Shown here piece after piece: positions 25,179-32,901 of a stretch of DNA of 35,322 nucleotides. The notes below the pieces were generated by a model. It saw only the letters and a list, made by a program, of their open reading frames with translations. It was not told the DNA's origin and made no database searches. A program made the position numbers and the translations under genes. Within the stretch, counting starts at the first letter, position 1, and every line of letters starts with the position of its first letter. Source of the DNA: Betaproteobacteria bacterium (GTDB taxonomy: Bacteria; Pseudomonadota; Gammaproteobacteria; Burkholderiales; SG8-39). The stretch covers positions 1 through 35,322 of the forward strand of contig JAOUIL010000028.1 of assembly GCA_029883975.1 (NCBI GenBank), read 5' to 3'.

Positions 25179-25927
25179 TCGTTCTCGTCCTCGCCTTCGC
25201 CGCGCTGCCGGCCTGGGCGTTCGACCATGGGCACCCCGCCTGGGATGCGCTGCTGAAGAAGCATGTCGTGGTGCTCCAAGGGGAACATGCCTCGCAGGTG
25301 CGCTACGACGGCTTCGCGGCCGACCGCGCGGCGCTCAGGGCCTACCTCGACAGCCTGTCAGGAGTGCCCGCGGCCGAGTTCGAGGGCTGGCCGAAAGACG
25401 AGCGCAAGGCCTTTCTCATCAACGCCTACAACGCGTTCACCGTGGAGAAGATCCTCACGCGCTGGCCCGATATCCGCTCCATCTGGGACTTCGGCAAGAT
25501 CTTCGGCAATCCCTTCAAGGACGATTTCTTCCGGCTGCTCGGCCGCCCGATGACGCTCGACGGCATCGAGCACGAGACGCTGCGCAGGCGCGGCGCCTAC
25601 GACGACCCGCGCGTGCACTATGCGGTGAACTGCGCCTCGATCGGCTGCCCGATGCTGCGCGAGGAGGCGTACGTCGCGCCGCGCCTGGAGGCGCAGCTCG
25701 ACCAGCAGGCGGTGCGCTTCCTCTCCGACCGCTCGCGCAACCGCTTTCGCGACGGGCGGCTCGAGGTGTCGAAAATCTTCGACTGGTTCAAGGAGGACTT
25801 CGAGCCGCGCGTGAAGTACTTCGCGCGTTACGCCAGGGCGCTCGACTATCCGGGCGGCGACGTGCCGATCGGGTTTCTGGACTACGATTGGACGCTCAAC
25901 GCCTATCGGTCGTCGTCCCCGCGCTGA
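25163..25927 (+). CDS. DUF547 family exported protein
   Basis: A 254-residue protein with a signal peptide (MDARLIVLVLAFAALPAWAF, cleavage after AWA). It has the DUF547 core: RKAFLINAYNAFTVEKIL around residue 85-100, then GIEHETLRRRGAYDDPRVHYAVNCASIGCPMLREEAY, with the conserved VNCAS.GCP cysteine motif. A late EVSKIFDWFKEDFE follows. The fold has a papain/transglutaminase-like pattern, and the Cys and His could form an active site, but no reaction is known to me. It overlaps the fusion gene by 16 bases upstream and the glycosyltransferase by 40 bases downstream, so these are one transcription unit. Confidence 0.9.
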   Translation: MDARLIVLVLAFAALPAWAFDHGHPAWDALLKKHVVVLQGEHASQVRYDGFAADRAALRAYLDSLSGVPAAEFEGWPKDERKAFLINAYNAFTVEKILTRWPDIRSIWDFGKIFGNPFKDDFFRLLGRPMTLDGIEHETLRRRGAYDDPRVHYAVNCASIGCPMLREEAYVAPRLEAQLDQQAVRFLSDRSRNRFRDGRLEVSKIFDWFKEDFEPRVKYFARYARALDYPGGDVPIGFLDYDWTLNAYRSSSPR

Positions 25928-26559
25928 ACGAGGCGGCGGGCATCGCCGCGTGCCTCGGCGCGCTCGCGCCGCTGCGTGCGCGCGGCCACGAGGTGATCGT
26001 CGCCGACGGCGGCAGCGCGGACGGCACGCCGCAGCTCGCGGCGCCGCTCGCCGACCGGGTGCTCGGCGCGCCGCGCGGCCGCGCCGCCCAGATGAACGCG
26101 GGGGCCGCCGCCGCCGCGGGCGATGCGCTGCTCTTCCTGCACGCCGACACGCGCCTGCCGCCCGACGCGGACCGGCTGGTGCTGGAGGCGCTTACCGCGC
26201 ACGCCTGGGGCCGCTTCGACGTCGCGATCGACTCCGACGACCCGCGCCTGGCGGTGATCGCCTACTTCATCAACCGGCGCTCGCGCCTCAGCGGCATCGC
26301 CACGGGCGACCAGGCGATCTTCGTGCGGCGCGACGCCTTTCCCGGATTCCCGCCGATCGCGCTGATGGAGGACGTCGCCTTCAGCCGCTCGATGAAGCAG
26401 GTCTCGCCGCCCGCCTGCCTCGCCGCGCGCGTCGTCACCTCCGCGCGCCGCTGGGAGCGGCATGGCGTCGCGCGCACCGTGCTGCTGATGTGGCGGCTGC
26501 GCTACGACTACTGGCGCGGCGCCGATCCCGATGAGCTGGCGCGCCGATACTCGCACTAG
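25888..26559 (+). CDS. TIGR04283-type family 2 glycosyltransferase
   Basis: A 223-residue GT-A fold glycosyltransferase. It opens SVVVPALNEAAGIAACLGAL, has IVADGGSADGTPQLA with the nucleotide-binding Asp, RGRAAQMNAGAAAAAGDALLFLHADTRLP with the metal-binding D-x-D-like HADT, and ends in a FPPIALMEDVAFSRSMKQ segment containing the catalytic Glu-Asp. This is the TIGR04283 style. The start is a TTG 40 bases inside the DUF547 gene; later starts would remove the first strand. It overlaps the next gene by 29 bases. TIGR04283/TIGR04282 pairs are annotated for arsenosugar synthesis in some genomes, but the key enzymes ArsM and ArsS are not in this window, so the product is open. Confidence 0.88.
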   Translation: MDAQRLSVVVPALNEAAGIAACLGALAPLRARGHEVIVADGGSADGTPQLAAPLADRVLGAPRGRAAQMNAGAAAAAGDALLFLHADTRLPPDADRLVLEALTAHAWGRFDVAIDSDDPRLAVIAYFINRRSRLSGIATGDQAIFVRRDAFPGFPPIALMEDVAFSRSMKQVSPPACLAARVVTSARRWERHGVARTVLLMWRLRYDYWRGADPDELARRYSH

Positions 26560-27166
26560 GATCATCGTGTTCGCGCGCGAGCCGCGCGCGGGGCGCGTGA
26601 AGACGCGGCTCATCCCGCTGCTCGGCGCCGAGGGCGCGGCGCGCCTGCACGCGCGCCTGGTCGCGCGCACGCTCGCCACGGCGCGCGCGGCGGCGCTCGG
26701 GCCCGTGGAGCTGTGGGGGACGCGGCGCCAGCGCGGCGCCGATCTCGGCGCGCGCATGACGCATGCCTTCCAGCGCAGCCTGCGTCGCGCCAGGCGTGTC
26801 ATCCTGATCGGCTCGGATTGCCCGATGCTGCGCGCGGCGCATCTGCGCCGCGCCGAGCGCTGGCTCGCGGGTGGCGCGGACGCGGTGTTCGCGCCCGCCG
26901 AGGACGGAGGCTACGCCCTGATCGCGCTGCGCCGCGTGTCGCCGCGGCTGTTCGCGGGAATCGAATGGGGCGGGCCGCGCGTCATGGCGCAGACGCGTAA
27001 GCGGCTCGCGGCGCTCGGCTGGCGCTGGCGCGAGCTGCCCGAGGTATGGGACGTCGACCGGCCGGAGGACGTGCGCCGGCTACAGCGCGCCGGACTTCTT
27101 CAGCAGCGCGGCAACGCGCTCGGCGATCAGGCGGTAGCCGCGCGCGTTGGGGTGGATCGGATCTGA
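26531..27166 (+). CDS. TIGR04282-type glycosyltransferase (DUF2064)
   Basis: A 211-residue GT-A-like protein with IIVFAREPRAGRVKTRLIPLLG at the start (nucleotide-binding KTRL), VILIGSDCPML in the middle (Ser-Asp-Cys-Pro signature of DUF2064), and DAVFAPAEDGGYALIALRR near residue 125. The core ends at WDVDRPEDVRRLQRAG. The next ~23 residues are not typical of the family and are read from DNA that encodes the end of the convergent esterase, suggesting the original stop was lost and the frame ran on. It starts at ATG 29 bases inside the preceding glycosyltransferase gene. Function as for its partner: a sugar transferase or nucleotidyltransferase-like enzyme of unknown substrate. Confidence 0.87.
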   Translation: MSWRADTRTRIIVFAREPRAGRVKTRLIPLLGAEGAARLHARLVARTLATARAAALGPVELWGTRRQRGADLGARMTHAFQRSLRRARRVILIGSDCPMLRAAHLRRAERWLAGGADAVFAPAEDGGYALIALRRVSPRLFAGIEWGGPRVMAQTRKRLAALGWRWRELPEVWDVDRPEDVRRLQRAGLLQQRGNALGDQAVAARVGVDRI

Positions 27167-27685
27167 CTTCAGCTCCGAGTTGCGCAGGATCTCGCCGATG
27201 ACCTTGCCTTCGTAGGGAATGCGGAACTCGCTGGCGAGATCCGCATAGAATCCGGGCGGCGAGATCAGCAGCCCCTTTTCCGGCGTACCGATGAGCACCA
27301 CGCCCGCGCCGCGCTCTCGGGCGAGCGCGATCATGCGGCGCACGTTCGTCTCGACCTGCCCCTTGCCGAGGTTGCGCAGGAAGTCGTTGCCGCCGATGCA
27401 CAGCACGAGCAGCTGCGGCCGGTGCTCCTCGAGCGCGGCCGGCAGGCGCGCGAGCGCCTGCACGCTCACCTCGCCGGGCACGCCCGCGCGCACGACCGTG
27501 CGGCCGATCAGCGCTTCGAGTTGCGCCGGATAGCTCTCGGTTTCGCCTGCGCCGGTGCCGTAAGTAATGCTGTCGCCGAAAGCGAGCACCACCGCGTCGG
27601 GCGCGAGCGGCGCGAGCTTCGCCGCGTCGCCGCACGCCGCCGCCAGCGCGGCGCCGGCGACGAGGAGCGCGCGGAGAGTGCGCAT
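27080..27685 (-). CDS. GDSL/SGNH arylesterase-type lipase (TesA-like), probably exported
   Basis: A 201-residue SGNH hydrolase like the TesA/EstA thioesterase-arylesterases. Block I is AFGDSITYGTGAGE with the Ser nucleophile, block II has VRAGVPGEVSVQ, block III is LCIGGNDFLRN with the Asn, and block V is SDPIHPNARGY with Asp and His. The N-terminus MRTLRALLVAGAALAAACGD looks like a signal with a possible lipobox Cys. The ATG at 27685 is chosen because a TAGCAT -10-like hexamer lies seven bases before it; the ATG at 27694 would overlap that hexamer. Its 3' end overlaps the opposing glycosyltransferase by 87 bases. Substrates are likely short-chain esters. Confidence 0.88.
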   Translation of the reverse strand: MRTLRALLVAGAALAAACGDAAKLAPLAPDAVVLAFGDSITYGTGAGETESYPAQLEALIGRTVVRAGVPGEVSVQALARLPAALEEHRPQLLVLCIGGNDFLRNLGKGQVETNVRRMIALARERGAGVVLIGTPEKGLLISPPGFYADLASEFRIPYEGKVIGEILRNSELKSDPIHPNARGYRLIAERVAALLKKSGAL

Positions 27686-27736
27686 GACGCGCATGCTACA
27701 CTTGACCGCGCCACCACGGGGAGGAGGAATCCGGCA

Positions 27737-28207
27737 GTGAGGATCAGGAGTCCCAGGGATTTCTGGGCCGGCGTGATGTTCATCGCGTTCGGCGCGTTCT
27801 TCGTGGCCTGGTCGTTCACGCACTACGCGATGGGCTCCGCGCTGCGCATGGGGCCCGGCTACTTCCCGGCTCTGCTCGGCGGCCTGCTCGTGTTCCTCGG
27901 GCTGCTGGTCATGGCGAAAGCGCTCGCGCTCGACGGGCCCAAGATCGCGGCGTTCCACTTCAGGCCGCTGCTGCTGGTGTCGCTGTCCGTGGTCGCCTAC
28001 GGCTACCTGATGAAGCCCGGCGGCCTCGCGGTGGCCACGATCGCCGCGGTGTTCATCGGCGCGCTCGCCGGACACGAGTTCAAGTGGAAGGAAGTGGCGG
28101 TCGTCGCGCTAGTGCTGGTGATCTTCTCGTGGCTCGTATTCGTGCGCGGACTGACGCTGCCCTTCCCGATGTGCCCGCAGTTCATCGACAACTGCCCGAT
28201 CCGCTAG
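27737..28207 (+). CDS. tctB: Tripartite tricarboxylate transporter small membrane subunit TctB
   Basis: A 156-residue membrane protein with four hydrophobic segments. It begins RIRSPRDFWAGVMFIAFGAFFVAW and has the family's GSALRMGPGYFPALLGGLLVFLGLLV at residues ~35-60. Later helices are LLLVSLSVVAYGYLM, GLAVATIAAVFIGALAG and VAVVALVLVIFSWLVFVRGL. TctB pairs with TctA to form the membrane part of a secondary transporter for carboxylates. The start is GTG with GGGGAGGAGG ten bases upstream, a very strong binding site. tctA starts seven bases after its stop. Confidence 0.92.
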   Translation: MRIRSPRDFWAGVMFIAFGAFFVAWSFTHYAMGSALRMGPGYFPALLGGLLVFLGLLVMAKALALDGPKIAAFHFRPLLLVSLSVVAYGYLMKPGGLAVATIAAVFIGALAGHEFKWKEVAVVALVLVIFSWLVFVRGLTLPFPMCPQFIDNCPIR

Positions 28208-28214
28208 CGGGCCG

Positions 28215-29726
28215 ATGGAAGTCTTCGACAATCTCTGGCTCGGCGTGCAGGTCGCGTTTTCCTGGCAGAACTTCTTCTACTGCCTGGTCGGCGTGCTGCT
28301 CGGCACGCTGATCGGCGTGCTGCCGGGCATCGGCCCGGTGCCGACGATCGCCATGCTGCTGCCGATCACCTTCAACCTCGACCCGATCGCCGCGCTGATC
28401 ATGCTGTCCGGCATCTACTACGGGTCTCAGTACGGCGGCTCGACCACGGCGATCCTCGTCAACCTGCCGGGCGAGGCCGCCTCGGTGGTCACGGTGCTCG
28501 ATGGCCACCAGATGGCGCGCCAGGGGCGCGCCGGGCCGGCGCTCGCCATCGCCGCCATCGGCTCGTTCTTCGCCGGCTGCGTGGCCACGCTGGTGATCGC
28601 CACCGCCGCGCCGCCGCTCGCCGAGGTGGCGCTCAAGTTCGGCCCGGCCGAGTACTTCTCGCTCATGGTGCTGGGGCTGGTGGCAGCCACCGTGCTGGCG
28701 CACGGCTCGCTGCTCAAGGCGATCGCCATGGTGGTGCTCGGCCTGCTGCTCGGCCTGATCGGTACCGACGTCAATTCCGGCGTGCTGCGCTTCACGTTCG
28801 AGGTCCCGGACCTGGCCGATGGCATCGGCTTCGTCATCGTCGCCATGGGCATGTTCGGCGTCACCGAGATCGTCGCCAACCTCGAGCAGAAGGGCGAGCG
28901 CGAAGTGTTCCTGGGCAAGGTGAAGCACCTGTTCCCCTCGAAAGAGGACCTCAAGCGCTCCTGGGCGCCGATCCTGCGCGGCACGGCGCTCGGCTCCTTC
29001 CTCGGTATCCTGCCGGGCGGCGGCGCGCTGCTGTCGTCCTTCGCCGCCTACACGGTGGAGAAGAAGGTCTCCAAGCACCCCGAGCAGTTCGGCAAGGGCG
29101 CGATCGAGGGCGTCGCCGGGCCGGAGTCGGCGAACAACGCGGGCGCGCAGACTTCCTTCATTCCCATGCTGACGCTCGGCATCCCGGGCAACGCGGTCAT
29201 GGCGCTGATGATCGGCGCGCTGATGATCCAGGGCATCGCGCCGGGGCCGCAGGTGATGACCGACAAGCCGCAGCTGTTCTGGGGGCTGATCGCCTCCATG
29301 TGGCTCGGCAACGCGATGCTGGTGATCCTCAACCTGCCGCTGATCGGCATCTGGATCAAGTTGCTGCAGGTGCCCTACCGGTTCCTGTTTCCCTCGATCC
29401 TCATCTTCATGAACGTGGGCGTGTTCAGCCTGTCGAACAACCCCTGGGACTGCCTGATGATGACGGTGTTCGGCGTCTTCGGCTACGTCTGCGTCAAGCT
29501 CGAATGCGAGCCCGCGCCGCTGATCCTCGGTTTCATCCTCGGGCCACTGATGGAGGAGAACCTCCGCCGCGCCATGCTGCTGTCGCGCGGCGACGCGACG
29601 GTGTTCTTCAACCCTGTGGACAAGCCGATCTCGTTCTCCTTCCTGCTCGCCGCGCTCGCGCTGCTCGCCGTCATCGCGCTGCCTAACATCCGCAAGAAGC
29701 GCGAGGAAGTATTTGTCGAGGAGTAA
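28215..29726 (+). CDS. tctA: Tripartite tricarboxylate transporter permease TctA
   Basis: A 503-residue permease with about 11-12 membrane helices. Family signatures are GVLPGIGPVPTIAMLLPITF (residues ~35-55), GIYYGSQYGGSTTAILVNLPGEAASVVTVLDGHQMA (~70-105), and the second-half repeat FLGILPGGGALLSSFAAYTVEKK plus AGPESANNAGAQTSFIPMLTLGIPG. The two glycine-rich repeats are thought to form the substrate path. It moves a carboxylate delivered by the TctC protein using ion gradients. The order tctB-tctA-tctC differs from the common tctC-first arrangement. Substrate cannot be read from sequence. Confidence 0.95.
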   Translation: MEVFDNLWLGVQVAFSWQNFFYCLVGVLLGTLIGVLPGIGPVPTIAMLLPITFNLDPIAALIMLSGIYYGSQYGGSTTAILVNLPGEAASVVTVLDGHQMARQGRAGPALAIAAIGSFFAGCVATLVIATAAPPLAEVALKFGPAEYFSLMVLGLVAATVLAHGSLLKAIAMVVLGLLLGLIGTDVNSGVLRFTFEVPDLADGIGFVIVAMGMFGVTEIVANLEQKGEREVFLGKVKHLFPSKEDLKRSWAPILRGTALGSFLGILPGGGALLSSFAAYTVEKKVSKHPEQFGKGAIEGVAGPESANNAGAQTSFIPMLTLGIPGNAVMALMIGALMIQGIAPGPQVMTDKPQLFWGLIASMWLGNAMLVILNLPLIGIWIKLLQVPYRFLFPSILIFMNVGVFSLSNNPWDCLMMTVFGVFGYVCVKLECEPAPLILGFILGPLMEENLRRAMLLSRGDATVFFNPVDKPISFSFLLAALALLAVIALPNIRKKREEVFVEE

Positions 29727-29730
29727 GCCC

Positions 29731-30693
29731 ATGATCCGCTTGCTGGCCGCTGCGGCGCTGATCGCCACGGCGTCTTCCCTGCAGGCACAGGCGTGGCCGG
29801 CGAAGCCGCTGCGCTTCGTGGTGCCCTATCCGCCCGGCGGGCCGGTAGACGTCTCGGCGCGCTTGCTTGCGCCCAAGCTGCAGGCGGCGCTCGGGCAGCC
29901 CGTCGTGGTGGAGAACAAGCCGGGCGCGGGTGGCAATCTCGGCGCGGACGTCGTGGCGAAGAGCGCGCCGGATGGCTACACCATCGGCATGGGCGCGATC
30001 GCCACGCACGCCATCAATCCGTCGCTGATGGCGAGCGTGCCCTACGATCCGCTCCGCGATTTCACCCATCTTGCGCTGGTCGTGCAGGTGCCGAACGTGC
30101 TGGTCGTGCACAACGACGTTCCGGCGAAGAGCGTCGCCGAGCTGGTGGCACTGGCGAAAACGCGCCCGGGCAAGCTTGATTTCGCTTCGGGCTCCACCGG
30201 CTCGACCGGGCACCTGGCCGGTGAGCTGTTCAAGCAGATGACGGGCACCTACATGGTGCATATCCCCTACAAGGGCGCCGCCCCGGCGGTCGCCGACCTG
30301 CTGGCGGGGCGCGTGCAGCTCATGTTTGACAACTTGGCGAGCGCGCTGCCCCGCGTGAAGGCAGGGCAGGTGCGCGCGCTCGCCGTTACCACGCTGAAGC
30401 GTGCTCCCGCGCTACCCGACCTGCCGACGCTGGACGAATCCGGGCTGAAGGGCTTCGACATGACGACCTGGTGGGGCGTCATGGCGCCGGCACCGCTGCC
30501 TGCGGATATTACGGCGCGCCTCAATGCCGAGGTGCTCAAGGCGATGGACGAGCCCGACGTGAAGACGCGGCTGCGCGCCATGGGCATGGAGGGCTCCGCG
30601 GTGCGCAGCCCGGCGCAGTTCAGCGCATTCGTCGCGGCGGAGGCAAAGCTGTACGCCCGCCTGGTCAAGGCGTCCGGCGCGAAGCCCGATTAG
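29731..30693 (+). CDS. tctC: Tripartite tricarboxylate transporter substrate-binding protein (Bug family)
   Basis: A 320-residue periplasmic binding protein. A signal peptide (MIRLLAAAALIATASSLQAQA) precedes WPAKPLRFVVPYPPGGPVDVSARLLAPKLQ, the Bug opening. The ligand-binding signatures are VENKPGAGGNLGADVVAKSAPDGYTIGMG and FASGSTGSTGHLAGELFKQMTG. The ATG at 29731 is preferred over the upstream TTG because GAGGAG lies before it and it gives a clean signal peptide. Bug proteins bind carboxylates (tricarboxylates, dicarboxylates, aromatic acids, nicotinate). Here it is next to its own TctBA partners, so it probably feeds this transporter. Its TAG shares bases with the convergent RidA stop. Confidence 0.94.
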   Translation: MIRLLAAAALIATASSLQAQAWPAKPLRFVVPYPPGGPVDVSARLLAPKLQAALGQPVVVENKPGAGGNLGADVVAKSAPDGYTIGMGAIATHAINPSLMASVPYDPLRDFTHLALVVQVPNVLVVHNDVPAKSVAELVALAKTRPGKLDFASGSTGSTGHLAGELFKQMTGTYMVHIPYKGAAPAVADLLAGRVQLMFDNLASALPRVKAGQVRALAVTTLKRAPALPDLPTLDESGLKGFDMTTWWGVMAPAPLPADITARLNAEVLKAMDEPDVKTRLRAMGMEGSAVRSPAQFSAFVAAEAKLYARLVKASGAKPD

Positions 30694-31076
30694 AGCGCCG
30701 CGACGGTCTGCACTTCCAGCAGGTACTGCTCGCCGACCAGGCGGTCGATGACGAGCAGCGTGTTCGGCGGGTACTTGCCGTCGGGGAACATCTTCGGGAA
30801 CTCGCGCAGCCGCCACGCCATGAACCGGGGGATGTCCTGCGAGTGCACGAGATACGTGGTGAACTGCGCCACGTTGCCCCAGCCCGCGCCCGCGGACTTG
30901 AGCGCCGCCTCGATCTGGCGGAACACCCCCGTGCACTGCGCGTCGAAGTCGTCGCCCGGCGCGAGCATGCCGGCGATGTAGAGCGTCTCCGACGCGTTCT
31001 TCACCCGCGTCATGTGCGAATACTGGCCCAGCGGCTTGCCCAGTGCCTCGACGTTGCCGATCTTGATGTCTGCCAT
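30690..31076 (-). CDS. RidA/YjgF-family protein lacking the deaminase Arg
   Basis: A 128-residue Rid-family protein with IKIGNVEALGKPLGQYSHMTRV at the start, then YIAGMLAPGDDFDAQCTGVFRQIEAALKSAGAGWGNVAQFTTYL. The segment around the position where active RidA proteins have the catalytic Arg (PARSCVEV type) reads PPNTLLVIDRL, placing Asn in that position. It therefore likely belongs to a non-deaminating Rid subgroup; its role is unknown. The start has GGGAGGAG six bases upstream. It is convergent with tctC; the two stops overlap by two bases. Confidence 0.88.
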   Translation of the reverse strand: MADIKIGNVEALGKPLGQYSHMTRVKNASETLYIAGMLAPGDDFDAQCTGVFRQIEAALKSAGAGWGNVAQFTTYLVHSQDIPRFMAWRLREFPKMFPDGKYPPNTLLVIDRLVGEQYLLEVQTVAAL

Positions 31077-31100
31077 CGCTCCTCCCAGGGGGTGTGAGAT

Positions 31101-31823
31101 CTACCGCACGAGCTGGCGCGCGAGGTCGAGGAAGTCGCGCGCATGCACGTCGAAGGCCGGCTCGCGCGTGATGTCCACCTTGCCCTCCGGACCGTACTCG
31201 CGCGGCCGCGTCACGTAGGCGGTCCTCAGGCCGCAGGCGCGCGCGGCGTGCAGGTCGTCCTTGTGCGCGGCCACCATCATCAGCTCGGCCGGCCTGACGC
31301 CGAGCAGGCCCGCCGCGCCCAGGTAGGTCTCGGGATCCGGCTTGTAGTGGCGCACCACCTCGGCCGAGAGGATGCAGTCCCACGGCAGCCCGGCGTGCTT
31401 GGCCATGTTGACGAGCAGGGCGACGTTGCCATTGGACAGCGTGGCGATGACGTGCCGGCGCTTGAGCTTCGCCAGGCCCGCACGCGCGTCCGGCCAGGGC
31501 CGCAGGCGGTGCCAGGCGCGATTGAGATGGTCGATTTCGTCCTCGGTGAGGCCGCGGACGCCGAAGCGTGGCAGCAGTCCGTCGAGGATCATGCGGTGCA
31601 GGTCGTCGATCTTCGTCCACGGCAGCTCGCCCGAGCGGACGCGCGCCATCGCCGGCCGGTAGCCGGCGCGCCAGGCGTCGGCGAACGCCGCCCAGTCCAC
31701 CTTCAGCTTTCTGCGCCGCCCGAGCAGCCGGCCCTCGCGGATGATCGAGCCGCGCCAGTCGACGACCGTGCCGAACACGTCGAATACCAAGGCCTTCACT
31801 TGCGGGGCACGCGGGGGCTTCAT
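31101..31823 (-). CDS. Haloacid dehalogenase, type II
   Basis: A 240-residue HAD-superfamily hydrolase of the (S)-2-haloacid dehalogenase type. Motif I is ALVFDVFGTVVDWRGS, with the nucleophile the first Asp and Val at the phosphatase +2 Asp position, as in dehalogenases. The helical cap follows. Motif II is ATLSNGN, motif III is VVRHYKPDPETY with the Lys, and motif IV is VAAHKDDLHAARACGLRTAYVTR. Members hydrolyse 2-haloalkanoates with inversion, but related proteins have other substrates. Its ATG overlaps the stop of the adenosyltransferase gene (ATGA), so the two are co-translated. The link between the two functions is not evident. Confidence 0.9.
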   Translation of the reverse strand: MKPPRAPQVKALVFDVFGTVVDWRGSIIREGRLLGRRRKLKVDWAAFADAWRAGYRPAMARVRSGELPWTKIDDLHRMILDGLLPRFGVRGLTEDEIDHLNRAWHRLRPWPDARAGLAKLKRRHVIATLSNGNVALLVNMAKHAGLPWDCILSAEVVRHYKPDPETYLGAAGLLGVRPAELMMVAAHKDDLHAARACGLRTAYVTRPREYGPEGKVDITREPAFDVHARDFLDLARQLVR

Positions 31824-32374
31824 CTTGACCTGTGCTCGTGCTTCCACAGCACGTCGCCGCGACGCGCGATGCGGTTGAGCGTCCGCCCGAGCACGAACAG
31901 CAGATCGGACAGCCGGTTCAGGTACTGGCGCGCGCTCGCACTGACGCCTTCGGCCCGACCCAGGGCGACCAGGCTGCGCTCGGCGCGCCGGCAGACCGCG
32001 CGCGCGAGGTGTGTCGCGGCGGCCGCGCGCGTACCGCCGGGCAGGATGAATTCCTTCAGGGGCCTGAGCTTAGCGTTGTAGGCCTGCGTAAGCGCCTCCA
32101 GCCGCGCGACATGCGTCGCGGTGACCATCGCGTGGCCGGGGATGCTCAGTTCGCCGCCGAGGTCGAACAGGTCATGCTGCACCTGCAGCAATGCCCGCTT
32201 CAGCGCCGCGGGAATCTTCTCCGCCAGGAGCAGGCCGAGGGCCGAATTGAGCTCGTCGAGATCGCCCAGCGCCTGGATGCGCGCGCTGTCCTTGGGCACG
32301 CGCGAGCCGTCGCCGAGCCCGGTGTCGCCGGCATCGCCGGTGCGCGTCGTGATCCTGGATAGCCGATGGCCCAT
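31820..32374 (-). CDS. Cob(I)alamin adenosyltransferase, PduO type
   Basis: A 184-residue PduO-type ATP:cob(I)alamin adenosyltransferase, which makes adenosylcobalamin. The N-terminal ATP-binding segment is RITTRTGDAGDTGLGDGSRVPKDSARIQALGDLDELNSALG. Later come VQHDLFDLGGELSIPG and the RAVCRRAERSLVAL ... QYLNRLSDLLFVLGRTLN helices with the Arg and Asn residues typical of the active site. The ATG at 32374 is the family start; longer frames would run through the promoter. TATAAT lies 12 bases upstream (32392-32387), giving a leader of only a few bases. The gene is divergent from the ACT-like gene. Presence implies use or salvage of B12. Confidence 0.94.
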   Translation of the reverse strand: MGHRLSRITTRTGDAGDTGLGDGSRVPKDSARIQALGDLDELNSALGLLLAEKIPAALKRALLQVQHDLFDLGGELSIPGHAMVTATHVARLEALTQAYNAKLRPLKEFILPGGTRAAAATHLARAVCRRAERSLVALGRAEGVSASARQYLNRLSDLLFVLGRTLNRIARRGDVLWKHEHRSR

Positions 32375-32386
32375 GAGGAGCGCAGA

Positions 32387-32392
32387 ATTATA
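32387..32392 (-). promoter_or_regulatory. -10 element of the adenosyltransferase gene
   Basis: Perfect TATAAT on the minus strand, 12 bases before the ATG at 32374, in the 49-base gap between divergent genes. The plus-strand gene at 32424 must use a promoter overlapping the same AT-rich site or further upstream. Confidence 0.5.
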
Positions 32393-32423
32393 CGGGCTGC
32401 ATTCCGCAACCAAGGAGGCAACA

Positions 32424-32831
32424 ATGGCCATCCGCAAGGCGTCCTACTACTCCATGAAGGTGTCGCAGCGTCCCGGCGCCGGCGCGCAGCTGCTCGCCGC
32501 GCTGAAGGCGGCGAAGGTGAACCTGCTGGCGTTCACCGGCTTTCCCGCCGGCGGCGGGGCGCAGGTGGACTTCATCCCGCAGGACCAGGCGAAGTTCGCC
32601 AAGGCGGCGAGGAAGGCGAAGTGGAAGCTCTCGCCGAGAAAGACCGTGTTCCTCGCGCAGGGCGACGACAAGGTCGGCGCGCTCACCCGCATTCTCGGCA
32701 GCCTGGCCAAGGCGAAGATCAACCTCGTGTCGCTGCAGGCGGTGACCGCGGGCAAGCGCCGCTACGGCGCGATGTTCTGGGTGAAGCGGAAGGACGTAGC
32801 GAAGGCCTCGCGGCTGCTCAAGGCGCGCTAG
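32424..32831 (+). CDS. Tandem ACT-like domain protein
   Basis: A 135-residue soluble protein with two beta-alpha-beta units. The first has MKVSQRPGAGAQLLAALKAAKVNLLAFTGFPAGGGAQVDFIP. The second has VFLAQGDDKVGALTRILGSLAKAKINLVSLQAVTAGKRRYGAMFWV. The pattern of a strand, a D/P-x-x-G-A turn, a helix and the following INL(V/L) strand is that of ACT domains, which bind amino acids. No enzyme domain is attached, so it is probably a regulatory or sensor protein. It has an excellent ribosome binding site (AAGGAGG, six bases before the ATG). It ends about 70 bases before the phospholipase gene. Confidence 0.75.
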   Translation: MAIRKASYYSMKVSQRPGAGAQLLAALKAAKVNLLAFTGFPAGGGAQVDFIPQDQAKFAKAARKAKWKLSPRKTVFLAQGDDKVGALTRILGSLAKAKINLVSLQAVTAGKRRYGAMFWVKRKDVAKASRLLKAR

Positions 32832-32901
32832 CCGCGCGTCTTCCCGCCGGCGTCCGGAATTCCGCTGCGTTGCGGTAGCATGCTCGCGGCGGAGGGCCCT
32901 C

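Noticed and set aside
28182-29768. Long minus-strand frame opposite tctA
   Set aside because: His/Glu/Arg-rich antisense translation without any recognisable fold; tctA on the plus strand is unambiguous.
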